Source: Flavimarina sp. Hel_I_48
GTDB taxonomy: Bacteria; Bacteroidota; Bacteroidia; Flavobacteriales; Flavobacteriaceae
Direction of reading: 5' to 3'
Assembly (NCBI RefSeq): GCF_000733945.1
Contig: NZ_JPOL01000002.1
Coordinates: 2,729,001 to 2,793,000 of the forward strand
Length of the DNA stretch: 64,000 bases
Position 1 is the first letter of the stretch, and the number at the start of each line of letters is the position of its first letter. Below the pieces are notes generated by a model. The model had not been told where the DNA came from. It made no database searches and worked only from the letters and a program-made list of their open reading frames with translations. A program made the translations under genes and the position numbers. Positions 8,659-15,729 of the stretch are shown in pieces.

Positions 8659-9720
8659 TTAATTTTCTTGCGACATATAATATTCCGCTGTATTCAGTAA
8701 TTCTATATCATAATTATAGATGTCATCAACACAGGTTATAGGTTCACGTTTCTCTATTTTATTCTCATCAAATAGGCCTATATATTTAATTCCTGTATTA
8801 AAATGAAGTCTGCAAATGGGTTTCCTGTTATTATCATCAAGCAAGACGCCAAAATAAGATTGAGTATCTCGGTGCGCAATTCGGTTTATGTCCAGTTTCT
8901 TCCTTAAAATAGCCACGATGATTCTATACGCTTCCAGTTCTTCTTCTGTAGTTATTATTTTACTTTCTGGTATTGGCTCTTCTTCGTTTGTCATATGCTG
9001 CTCTTCAGATTCTTTACTCAAGGCAGAATTTAAGCGATCATTGATCCTTTCACTAATTGTTTGGTTAAAGGCTTTTTGTACAAGCCCAGTAAACTCCTGG
9101 ATTACTTTTTCGGTTAGTCTACCTTCGTAAACCTTCCCTGTAAATAGCCTAACAAGATCGTAAGAAGGCGCGCCTAATTCTTCAACAATACATTTCTTTA
9201 TTTCTTTGGTATATTTTAAAGAACTGGCATTGCTAACAATAGTATCTACATCAAAACTCGATTTCTGAAATTTTGAGATTTCATGAACTTCGCTATCTTT
9301 TAGTTTAGTGATATCAAATTCCAGAAATGGCCTTTCGTCCATTTTGTTGGAGTTTTCCAGATCTGTATAAAACCGGTACTCTATTCCATTTGTCAATAGG
9401 GAAAACCTTGTCTTGGTGGTGTGAAAGTATCTAAATAGCTGCGAATTATGGTTGGTAAGGCTTTCTTTCCAGTTTTTACACTCTATGATCAATATGGGGA
9501 TTCCATTTTGAAATATGGCATAATCAACTTTTTCGCCTTTTTTGAGGCCAATATCTGCCGTGAATTCAGGTACAACCTCAGTGGGATTAAAAGTATCGTA
9601 GCCTAAAATATTGATAAAGGGCAGCACAAAGGCATGTTTGGTAGATTCCTCGGTGCCGATTTTATCCTTTAGGTCTGCAATCTTATCGGCTAGCGCTTTC
9701 AGTTGACTTTTTAGTTCCAT
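8659..9720 (-). CDS. PD-(D/E)XK nuclease-like protein (HsdR N-terminal domain type)
   Basis: First gene of the seven-gene operon. After an N-terminal coiled coil it carries GEKVDYAIF and, 13 residues later, LIIECKNW: the D ... ExK arrangement of the PD-(D/E)XK fold seen in the N-terminal domain of type I restriction R subunits. With the start chosen here these are D66, E80 and K82. There is no helicase or ATPase part; the C-terminal half has no motif I recognise. I chose the ATG at 9720 (353 residues) because the TAGGTTTG promoter element at 9742-9749 would lie inside the coding region if the upstream ATG at 9756 were used. Such stand-alone proteins occur both as nucleases and as inactive sensors. 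Confidence 0.75.
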   Translation of the reverse strand: MELKSQLKALADKIADLKDKIGTEESTKHAFVLPFINILGYDTFNPTEVVPEFTADIGLKKGEKVDYAIFQNGIPILIIECKNWKESLTNHNSQLFRYFHTTKTRFSLLTNGIEYRFYTDLENSNKMDERPFLEFDITKLKDSEVHEISKFQKSSFDVDTIVSNASSLKYTKEIKKCIVEELGAPSYDLVRLFTGKVYEGRLTEKVIQEFTGLVQKAFNQTISERINDRLNSALSKESEEQHMTNEEEPIPESKIITTEEELEAYRIIVAILRKKLDINRIAHRDTQSYFGVLLDDNNRKPICRLHFNTGIKYIGLFDENKIEKREPITCVDDIYNYDIELLNTAEYYMSQEN

Positions 9721-9741
9721 GATCAATTGTTTTTTCAATAA

Positions 9742-9749
9742 CAAACCTA
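9742..9749 (-). promoter_or_regulatory. TAnnTTTG -7 element of the seven-gene operon
   Basis: On the minus strand the sequence is TAGGTTTG, a perfect Bacteroidota -7 element. It lies 21 bases downstream of the palindrome at 9771-9786 and about 20 bases upstream of the ATG at 9720. Confidence 0.6.
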
Positions 9750-9765
9750 AATCCATTAAAAGACA

Positions 9766-9791
9766 AACCCTTACGGTTTTCCGTAAGGGTT
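9766..9791. promoter_or_regulatory. Palindromic operator 1 (core TTACGG-N4-CCGTAA)
   Basis: A perfect inverted repeat with 11-base arms and a 4-base centre; the 16-base core shared with two other sites is 9771-9786. It lies exactly 21 bases upstream of the TAGGTTTG element. The same geometry recurs in front of the 68-aa gene, which favours an activator site over a terminator for the gene upstream. Confidence 0.6.
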
Positions 9792-9850
9792 GAAAAATTT
9801 TAGAGTTTGCCTCTAAAAAAGAATATATTTAGATTTCTTTTCTTGAAAAT

Positions 9851-10057
9851 TTACGAAGTATGGCATTCTACTGAACAGGTTTTACAACCGTTAGATTGTG
9901 GATAAGTTTTTTTCGCTTCTGCAACAGCAGTCTTACAATTGGAATGGAGATTTAAATCTTTTTTACTTGCTATTAACGATAGCCAATAACAGCCTTCTTT
10001 ATGTACTTCATGATCGCCATTTTTTTGTGCACTTCTATTTACATAATACCTTGCCAT
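9851..10057 (-). CDS. Small cytoplasmic H/Cys-motif protein
   Basis: A 68-residue protein without a signal peptide. It carries VHKEGCYWL and later GCKTCSVEC, the same H-x3-C-x2-L ... C-x2-C layout as the secreted protein ending the neighbouring operon, plus extra cysteines. Metal binding is likely, but the role is unknown. It has its own promoter (TAGATTTG at 10085-10092) and palindrome (10114-10129), spaced exactly as at the seven-gene operon, so both transcripts are probably controlled together. Confidence 0.65.
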   Translation of the reverse strand: MARYYVNRSAQKNGDHEVHKEGCYWLSLIASKKDLNLHSNCKTAVAEAKKTYPQSNGCKTCSVECHTS

Positions 10058-10084
10058 AATTAATTTTTAAAAGTTAATAATACC

Positions 10085-10092
10085 CAAATCTA
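10085..10092 (-). promoter_or_regulatory. TAnnTTTG -7 element of the 68-aa gene
   Basis: TAGATTTG on the minus strand, 28 bases before the ATG at 10057 and 21 bases downstream of a TTACGG-type palindrome. Confidence 0.6.
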
Positions 10093-10113
10093 AAACCATT
10101 AAAAATCAAAACC

Positions 10114-10129
10114 TTACGGATTTCCGTAG
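10114..10129. promoter_or_regulatory. Palindromic operator 2 (TTACGG-ATTT-CCGTAG)
   Basis: Near-perfect copy of the palindrome at 9771-9786, one arm ending in G instead of A. The 21-base spacer to the -7 element also keeps the block TTTTTAATGG in a form close to that of site 1. Confidence 0.6.
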
Positions 10130-10154
10130 TGATCAAGTATTTCATTAAATATCA

Positions 10155-10184
10155 CAAAAAAAGGGCGCATCCCTGCGCCCTTTT
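10155..10184 (-). terminator. Intrinsic terminator below the response-regulator gene
   Basis: On the minus strand a GC-rich stem of nine pairs (AAGGGCGCA with TGCGCCCTT, loop of four) is followed by a run of Ts. It would end transcripts from the regulator gene and any short transcript starting near 10217. Confidence 0.8.
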
Positions 10185-10217
10185 CAAAATCCCCTAACAC
10201 GGATTGATCAATCAATC
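10155..10217 (-). ncRNA. Possible short RNA under operator 3
   Basis: The -7-like TAATCTTG at 10223-10230 lies 21 bases downstream of operator 3. A transcript starting about six bases beyond it would be roughly 63 nt: a 5' hairpin (GGATTGAT paired with ATCAATCC, 10201-10218), a short linker and then the strong terminator. No start codon lies between. It could instead simply be the 3' untranslated region of the regulator mRNA. Confidence 0.3.
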
Positions 10218-10251
10218 CAATACAAGATTACCATTATAAAAATACCTTTCC

Positions 10252-10267
10252 TTACGGAAAACCGTAA
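10252..10267. promoter_or_regulatory. Palindromic operator 3 (TTACGG-AAAA-CCGTAA)
   Basis: A perfect copy of the 16-base palindrome, 9 bases beyond the stop of the response-regulator gene. It is 21 bases upstream of TAATCTTG (10223-10230), which matches TAnnTTTG in all but one base. Confidence 0.55.
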
Positions 10268-10276
10268 CAGAATAAC

Positions 10277-10942
10277 TTAAATCAATCCCAGATCTTTTGC
10301 AACTGCGACAAGCTGTACGGCGTTATTAGCTTTAAATTGAATACGCAGCTTATTTAGTCTCTTTTCTATGGAGCTGACCCCACTTGGGTTGATGGATTCC
10401 TTTTTGTATTGATCGCTAATTTCTCTGTTTGAATATCCTTCGGCTAATTTTTTCAGCAACAGTATATCATAGTCATCTATCTCAAGGCTTTGTTGTTTAT
10501 CAAGCGCTGCCGCAACTTGTGAAGAAATATATCGCTCATCTTTTTTAATGCAAACAAAGGCTTCTCTTAGATCTTCTATACTTTTTCTGCTTTTAAAAAC
10601 ATAGGCATCAAGCTGTTGTTCATTAAAAAGAGAGCGTATTCTCTGTAAGCGCTCTTCCATAGAAAAAACGATAATTTTTATATTTGATGGGTGCTTTCGT
10701 ATAGCTGCTATAAGTTCATCGCCGCTTTTAAGCTTTTGCTCTCGATGATCTTCTTTAAAGGATAAATCTGCGATGAGCAGATCAAAAGATTTTTCTTCTT
10801 TAAGTGCTTTGAGATACTTAAGATATGCATCATCGCAATATTCGGTTAGAACGACCTCTTTAACGCCCATAGTAATGAGTTGCTGTTCTATCCTTTTGGT
10901 ATTCCACCCTAAATCCTCTGCAATGAGTACCTTGTTAAACAT
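10277..10942 (-). CDS. NarL/LuxR-type response regulator
   Basis: A 221-residue two-component regulator. The receiver domain (residues 1-125) has the acidic pocket E9/D10, phospho-acceptor D59 in LLIADLSF and K117 in VFKSRK. A LuxR-type helix-turn-helix domain follows at about 150-215 (LAEGYSNREISDQYK through SSIEKRLNKLRIQF). The gene starts directly after the stop of the histidine kinase gene with no gap, so the two form a cognate pair. Three palindromes of the size expected for a dimeric NarL-type protein lie immediately downstream on the same strand, in front of other genes of this module. They are the natural candidates for its binding sites; this is inferred, not shown. Confidence 0.9.
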   Translation of the reverse strand: MFNKVLIAEDLGWNTKRIEQQLITMGVKEVVLTEYCDDAYLKYLKALKEEKSFDLLIADLSFKEDHREQKLKSGDELIAAIRKHPSNIKIIVFSMEERLQRIRSLFNEQQLDAYVFKSRKSIEDLREAFVCIKKDERYISSQVAAALDKQQSLEIDDYDILLLKKLAEGYSNREISDQYKKESINPSGVSSIEKRLNKLRIQFKANNAVQLVAVAKDLGLI

Positions 10943-12601
10943 TCAAATCTGTATTTCAACTTTTAAACCTTTGTTCAATTCTGATTCAAAACTAATGTTT
11001 CCGTTAATGGCACGAATACGGAATTCCATATTCTGCATCCCATTTCCCTTTTTCAATGCTGTTCCTATCCCATTATCCTGATAGACCATTCGCAATTTTT
11101 TGCGGTTTTGTTCAAACGAGATTAACGCTAAGGTTGCCTGGCTATGCTTTTTATTATTGGTCATTAATTCGCCCAATACCATATAGATTGTATCTCTCTT
11201 GATCTTACTGAATGATTCCCATTTAATTTTCTCTACGTTTCGGGTGATTACATTTAAATGGGTTGACCTATAGGAATTTAGCCTGCTGATTAATTGATCT
11301 TCAAAACCAGCACCTTCAATTAGCGGGCTATGGTTTTTTGCAATGTCCCTAGTTTCCTGGTAAATCCTATCTAGTTTTATAAGAATATGTTCTGGTATGT
11401 CCTGTAGGTTTTGTAATTCTGACAGTATTTGAAAAGTATCGTTAGCCAGTCCATCATGGATTTTTTTTGAAATTGAGGTCTCTGTGCGTTGAACCGCTTT
11501 TAACTGCCGTTGCTTACGTTTTTGTAAAATTCCATATATAATTATGACAGAAACCAATAGGATGACAATCGATATGAAAAAATAAAAATTCTTTTTGCTC
11601 TTTTCCTTTTCCTGTTGGACTTTTGCGATGTGGGTGAGTTCTTTTTCTTTATCAACATCGTATTTCATTGCTGCATAATTGTTCTCTTTCAGCCTTCTTG
11701 CATCTTCAAGACTGTCTTTTAAATTTTTAAAGCGAATGATCTTTGGGTCTTCAGTCAAGAGTGCATATTGTCCCAATGAATTTTCAATATATTCTGGAGA
11801 ATTAATTTGTTTGGCGATATCATAGGCTTTTGTAAAATAAGATTTAGCTCTTTCATGATCATCTTTCTCTATAAAATACTCGGTTAAATCATTATAACTA
11901 GAATATTGCCCTATCAAATCTTTTTCCTCAATTCTATTATATAGGGCTTGTTCCATGGTTAAAAGGGCTTCATTGTTTTTCAATTTGAATTGCATATAAC
12001 CAAAATTGGCCAATATACGTGCATATTGACCTTTTTTTTGAACTTTATTTTGAGCTGCTACTTTTAAAGCTTCTTCTAAAATGTCTTTGGATAGATCATA
12101 CCTTTCTAGATCCTTATATATAGTTGCTTTATTATTTAATAAACTTATACTGTCATCTTTGGTATCAATAAAAAGAAGTGCTCTATCATAATAAAATAGT
12201 GCTTTTTGATAATTTTGAATACGTCTATAGATCATTCCCAATTGATTATTGAGTCCTACCATCATAGTTCTTTTAATATCGTTGTCCGATATTACTTCAG
12301 TTAAATTTAAGGCAGTTACTATGGTTTTTTCACTTTCAGCAAATAGGCCGTAAGTCGTCTGGCCGATTGCTATAAGCCTTAAATTCTTAATAGCTTTTAG
12401 GGTATCTTTGTTATTGATCGCATAATTTACGCCTTCCTTATAAAATTTTAGTGCTTTATTAAACTCGTCATAATTACTGGGTTTTAGAATTTTATCATAA
12501 TGATATCGTGCACTATCTATTTCCTTCGTTATTTGAGTATAACCAGCGCATGCAAATATCACGTGTAATAAAAAGAGGAATGAAACTGTAAATGTTTTCA
12601 T
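10943..12601 (-). CDS. TPR-containing sensor histidine kinase
   Basis: A 552-residue membrane kinase. A signal peptide (about 20 residues) leads into a periplasmic region of tetratricopeptide-like helical pairs (about 50-300). One transmembrane helix follows near 330-352, then a coiled-coil linker. The H-box KKIHDGLAND places the phospho-acceptor at His382, as in HisKA_3 kinases that pair with NarL-type regulators. The ATP-binding domain shows an N-box with TNNKKHS and a G-box with DNGIGTALKKGNGMQNM. TPR sensors of this type are common in Bacteroidota; their signals are mostly unknown. It lies between a small lipoprotein gene (29-base gap) and the response-regulator gene. Confidence 0.9.
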   Translation of the reverse strand: MKTFTVSFLFLLHVIFACAGYTQITKEIDSARYHYDKILKPSNYDEFNKALKFYKEGVNYAINNKDTLKAIKNLRLIAIGQTTYGLFAESEKTIVTALNLTEVISDNDIKRTMMVGLNNQLGMIYRRIQNYQKALFYYDRALLFIDTKDDSISLLNNKATIYKDLERYDLSKDILEEALKVAAQNKVQKKGQYARILANFGYMQFKLKNNEALLTMEQALYNRIEEKDLIGQYSSYNDLTEYFIEKDDHERAKSYFTKAYDIAKQINSPEYIENSLGQYALLTEDPKIIRFKNLKDSLEDARRLKENNYAAMKYDVDKEKELTHIAKVQQEKEKSKKNFYFFISIVILLVSVIIIYGILQKRKQRQLKAVQRTETSISKKIHDGLANDTFQILSELQNLQDIPEHILIKLDRIYQETRDIAKNHSPLIEGAGFEDQLISRLNSYRSTHLNVITRNVEKIKWESFSKIKRDTIYMVLGELMTNNKKHSQATLALISFEQNRKKLRMVYQDNGIGTALKKGNGMQNMEFRIRAINGNISFESELNKGLKVEIQI

Positions 12602-12630
12602 TCCTCTAAAATAAGCTTTATTAATTACAT

Positions 12631-12786
12631 TTATTTTTCATCTGGTGGAGGTGGCGGCGGTATGGGTTCATCATCTCCGCAACATGCTTGTGTATTCTGC
12701 AACTCTTCATTTAATTTTTCTGGAGAACACGAAAAAAGTGCCAGATTGAGGAAAACCGTAAGTATTATTAAAATTGATTTTTTCAT
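12631..12786 (-). CDS. Small proline-tailed lipoprotein
   Basis: A 51-residue lipoprotein starting at the ATG with first base 12786. The frame stays open further upstream, but MKKSILIILTVFLNLALFSC is a complete lipoprotein signal. The anchor Cys20 is followed by a short acidic segment with ACCGDDE and a C-terminal run of six prolines before DEK. It lies 29 bases before the histidine kinase gene and is probably co-transcribed with it. It may serve as an envelope partner of the kinase, but this is inferred only from position. Confidence 0.6.
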   Translation of the reverse strand: MKKSILIILTVFLNLALFSCSPEKLNEELQNTQACCGDDEPIPPPPPPDEK

Positions 12787-12847
12787 TTTATATGTTTTAA
12801 AATTGGACATACCGGTGGCTGTCCGAGATTTTTGACTCAGTGATATG

Positions 12848-12863
12848 GAGCGGTTTTCCGCTT
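12848..12863. promoter_or_regulatory. Weaker CGG-TTTT-CCG palindrome upstream of the kinase operon
   Basis: AGCGG-TTTT-CCGCT shares the CGG-N4-CCG centre with the three TTACGG palindromes but not the outer bases. No TAnnTTTG element lies 21 bases away. It may be a divergent autoregulatory site or one hairpin of a structured leader. Confidence 0.3.
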
Positions 12864-12890
12864 TAAGAAAAGAAGAGACGTCTCTCTGTT

Positions 12891-12937
12891 TTTGAGAAGT
12901 ATGGAGTGTAGAAGTAGAGATTTGAATACTTCTCAAA
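12891..12937. repeat. Inverted repeat with perfect 12-base arms
   Basis: TTTGAGAAGTAT at 12891-12902 pairs perfectly with ATACTTCTCAAA at 12926-12937 around a 23-base loop. Confidence 0.7.
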
Positions 12938-13168
12938 TTGTCAAACCCGCAACGACCACAGCTCCATTTTGCAGAAATCTTTTACATCGCAAACCCCTTT
13001 GCATCAGGGACGTAAGTGATTTCTGAAGCAAATGAAGGGAGAATCGAAAAGAGGTTAGGGAAAATAGCTGGAAAGGTTTGGGAAAGTTCTTGGAAACTAA
13101 TTTCCCAAAAATTTCTGCCGATTTTTCCCTTATATTTAAACCGTATTATTTAATCTAAGCTACTTTAT

Positions 13169-13936
13169 ATGAGCCACAAGGCGTTGATAATTCTAGCTTT
13201 CAAAAAAGCGGGACAGAACGAGCTGATAAAAGGGAATAAAGAACCGTCAAAAACGGAAAAGGCAACTGCACTTTCCGTGGCGGTGGCAGAAATTAATAGA
13301 TCTACCATAGGCGAAAAAAGCCTGAGGACATATTATAAAAGGGCCAGCAGCGCAGAAGAAGGAGAGGATATCAAAATCCCACAATGGGAGGTGGTTGAGG
13401 CTTTATTACAGTATTTGGGATTCACGGACTATGCGGACTTTTTGCAATCGCTAGGGGAGGCCAAACAGCTTGGGGATTTAAAAGAAGATCGAACCATTGC
13501 CGAAGAAAAGTTTATGAAACCCTTTTTTATCAAAGGTTGGTTTCTGAGCAACAGGAAAGGATTGATTTTAGGCTTTACAGGAATAACTGTGCTCCTTGTG
13601 TTCTTATTTATAAATCTTAAAGAAGAACAGCGCTGGATGGTCTGGCAAATCGATCATTATAAGGAAGTCGATTTTAATGCACAGCTGGTAGGCCATGGAA
13701 GATTAAAACGCTACAGGGAAGAGCGGGTGGAGGAATTTAAAAAAGTAGAACCTGATTGCAACACCATATTTTTTAACAAAGACGGGAGTGTAAAAATCTG
13801 GTATGGTAAAAACAGTGAAGGGCAGTTGGAATTTTTTACCGCTCTGGGCCTTCACCCAGAAACGGGAAAAACGCTCAAATCAATTACAGAATATATGATT
13901 CTAAAGTATATATGTCCTAAAGAAAGGGATCAGTAA
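13169..13936 (+). CDS. Uncharacterised protein with one membrane helix
   Basis: A 255-residue protein that I do not recognise. The N-terminal 115 residues are hydrophilic and helical, with lysine-rich stretches and a segment resembling a small nucleic-acid- or protein-binding domain (residues 40-100). One transmembrane helix (GLILGFTGITVLLVFLFINL) lies near 130-150. The C-terminal 105 residues are probably extracytoplasmic. The cytoplasmic-domain/helix/outer-domain order resembles one-pass regulators that transmit a signal, but no known domain can be asserted. It is divergent from the lipoprotein/kinase/regulator operon. Confidence 0.6.
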   Translation: MSHKALIILAFKKAGQNELIKGNKEPSKTEKATALSVAVAEINRSTIGEKSLRTYYKRASSAEEGEDIKIPQWEVVEALLQYLGFTDYADFLQSLGEAKQLGDLKEDRTIAEEKFMKPFFIKGWFLSNRKGLILGFTGITVLLVFLFINLKEEQRWMVWQIDHYKEVDFNAQLVGHGRLKRYREERVEEFKKVEPDCNTIFFNKDGSVKIWYGKNSEGQLEFFTALGLHPETGKTLKSITEYMILKYICPKERDQ

Positions 13937-14153
13937 AAATTCTTTATTTTCAACTTCAAGATATTACTCTTTAATCAATCAAAACTTCATATCTGAAATA
14001 TTTCATTTAAAGAACTTGAATAGAATTATTGAAAAGGCGATTGGGGAAATTAATTATGATGAATAATAAAACGATCTTAGAAGTAACCGTCGAAGAGAAT
14101 TTGAAAAAGTAATTTGAATATAGGTCAAAAGGAAGTGATTATTGTTACAATCA

Positions 14154-14190
14154 AAAAAACCCTATAAATCAAATGATTACAGGGTTTTTA
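14154..14190 (-). terminator. Terminator of the tmRNA gene
   Basis: Arms AAAACCCT (14156-14163) and AGGGTTTT (14181-14188) with A/T tracts on both outer sides, so it can work for the minus-strand tmRNA; it lies 23 bases beyond the mature 3' end. Confidence 0.65.
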
Positions 14191-14212
14191 AAGTAGTCTA
14201 AAATGTTAAAAG

Positions 14213-14610
14213 TGGAGTCGGGCGGGTTCGAACCGCCGTCCAAACGGGCAACTCAATAGCTTTCTACGCGCTTAGTCTTCACTTAATTTTCGTGCACCGG
14301 CCGGATGAAAACCTCCAACCATTACCTTATCCTTGATTAAGTTTCGCCTTTTCATCAAGACCCTAAAAAGGCTAGGTATACTTTTTCGGTACCTCACAAT
14401 GAAACGCCGTTTACCAGGGCTTTTCGGAGGTATCATGGTCACGTACCTTGTACGTGATTAGGGTAATCTTACTGTGATTCAGATTACGCAGCCATGGCGT
14501 AGTTATTCTCGCCGTTTAAAAAGTGTGAAAAATGAGATTTACGAGCTGTTTCCCAGCGCTCGGCGTGCTTACTATCCAATTAGACCCGCTGTCTAAACCA
14601 AATCGACCCC
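14213..14610 (-). ncRNA. ssrA: Transfer-messenger RNA (tmRNA)
   Basis: The 5' end GGGGTCG pairs with CGACTCC at the 3' end, followed by discriminator A; CCA is not encoded. The T-arm GCGGGTTCGAACCCGC-type sequence is visible next to the 3' end. The tag frame reads GGC GAG AAT AAC TAC GCC ATG GCT GCG TAA, giving GENNYAMAA. Trans-translation rescues stalled ribosomes and marks the nascent protein for proteolysis. The length of 398 nt is normal, and the pseudoknot region contains several further stems. The tag matches the GENNYA(L)AA style of Bacteroidota with Met in place of the more usual Leu. Confidence 0.95.
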
Positions 14611-14649
14611 GGTGTATTGAATAAATTTTCCATTTTTTAAAATGGAAGG

Positions 14650-14657
14650 CAAATGTA
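14650..14657 (-). promoter_or_regulatory. TAnnTTTG -7 element of ssrA
   Basis: TACATTTG on the minus strand, 40 bases upstream of the mature tmRNA 5' end. The leader between them contains TTCCATTTT/AAAATGGAA, a hairpin that processing would remove. Confidence 0.55.
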
Positions 14658-14705
14658 CAATTATTTTATAAAATAGCGCTTGCATTCTAAGGCTGTGCCA
14701 AACAA

Positions 14706-15533
14706 CTATTTTTTATTTAAAGTGACCTCGTCACTTAGCGTAGTTTCTAGTTTGGCTTTGCCATAACTATTGAGCGTGCTTTTGTCTTTGGCAAAAATGA
14801 CCAACATTTCAGTGGTATGCAGATCTGCTTCGGCTTTGTCACTTAGGGTTATCTGTGCAGATTCTATTATAAAATCTTTAGCATTTAATTCGCTATCATT
14901 TGCAAGGTTAATCGTTGCATTTTCCGCCTCTCCTTCCAGTGTAAGTTCTGTACTTTTCTGTAGATTGATACTGGTTTCTTTCGTTTCAAGCTCTGCCTGA
15001 AGTTCTGAACGGTCATTCATAAAAATATTTAGATTTTCCGTCTTTCCTTCCAGTTCGCCTCTAGCTTTTCCCTGTAACGTGATGCCCAGATCTTTGGATA
15101 ATATGTCTAGCTCAAATTCGCTGTCATCATATGCGCTAATGGTCATATTATCCGTATCAAACAGGCCATCGCTTTTAAGTTCTACATCGTTTTTTAGCTC
15201 AATTTGGTTGATTTCTTCAACATTTAGGTAGATTTCAAGGCGTTTACTACTGGTAATACGCTGTGTAGTCTCGACGTAAAGCGTACTGTCACGAACTACA
15301 AATTTCACAATGTCTACCAGATTTTTATCTGCTGAAAGAATATAGCTGTTGCGGTTGGATTGCTTTATTTTGACTTCAAATTCACCACCTATGCTTATTC
15401 CATTAAAGCGTTGCTCAATGGGGTGGGTAACCGAAATGACATCACGGTCTCCCTCAATTTTTTCCTTTTTCTGAGCCGCACATGATGTAAGCATGCCCGC
15501 GATTACTAAAACAATCAAATTCTTTTTTGTCAT
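14706..15533 (-). CDS. DUF2807 (GIN domain) lipoprotein
   Basis: A 275-residue lipoprotein with anchor Cys18 (GMLTSC). The mature protein begins with the DUF2807 pattern (FNGISIGGEFEVKIKQ, then SADKNLVDIVKFVV and LYVETTQ) and continues as regular short strands of a right-handed beta-helix. Many Bacteroidota encode such proteins, often called adhesin-head-like, with unclear roles in the envelope. It stands alone next to ssrA; its start is divergent from the gene at about 15730. Confidence 0.8.
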   Translation of the reverse strand: MTKKNLIVLVIAGMLTSCAAQKKEKIEGDRDVISVTHPIEQRFNGISIGGEFEVKIKQSNRNSYILSADKNLVDIVKFVVRDSTLYVETTQRITSSKRLEIYLNVEEINQIELKNDVELKSDGLFDTDNMTISAYDDSEFELDILSKDLGITLQGKARGELEGKTENLNIFMNDRSELQAELETKETSINLQKSTELTLEGEAENATINLANDSELNAKDFIIESAQITLSDKAEADLHTTEMLVIFAKDKSTLNSYGKAKLETTLSDEVTLNKK

Positions 15534-15729
15534 AAATACTAAATTTATTATGCTTCCCTAAAAGGCGTTCACTATGCCGAAAATTTTCGGTTAAAATACA
15601 AGGTTTGTACTAATGCTAATCCTAATTTGTAAGAATAACAAGGTACGGCTAATCTATCAGGATGCCAATAGTAGTGCAATAAAAGCCGAAAAAAGTAAAA
15701 CGAATCCTTATAAAATACGTATTTTTCCT

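Larger units (their letters stand above)
12787..13168. other. Divergent intergenic region rich in inverted repeats
   Basis: Separates the kinase operon (minus strand) from the gene at 13169 (plus strand). Between 12805 and 12937 there are four separate inverted repeats: 12805-12824, 12848-12863, 12874-12885 and 12891-12937. The remaining part (12938-13168) shows nothing I can name. Confidence 0.6.

Noticed and set aside
5660..9720. Calling the operon a known type I restriction or canonical tellurite-resistance locus
   Set aside because: There is no HsdM, HsdS or helicase, and no TerC, TerD or TerZ-type gene. Only single domains resemble these systems.
9766..9791. Perfect hairpin read as a terminator for the 68-aa gene
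   Set aside because: It has a T-rich tail on the minus strand, but the same core and the same 21-base distance to a TAnnTTTG element occur at two further sites, one of which lies upstream of the 68-aa gene with no gene end near it. An operator explains all three.
12631..12936. A 101-aa protein using the longer open frame upstream of the small lipoprotein
   Set aside because: The first 50 residues would run through the hairpin-rich region and have no protein-like pattern, while the inner ATG starts a perfect lipoprotein signal.
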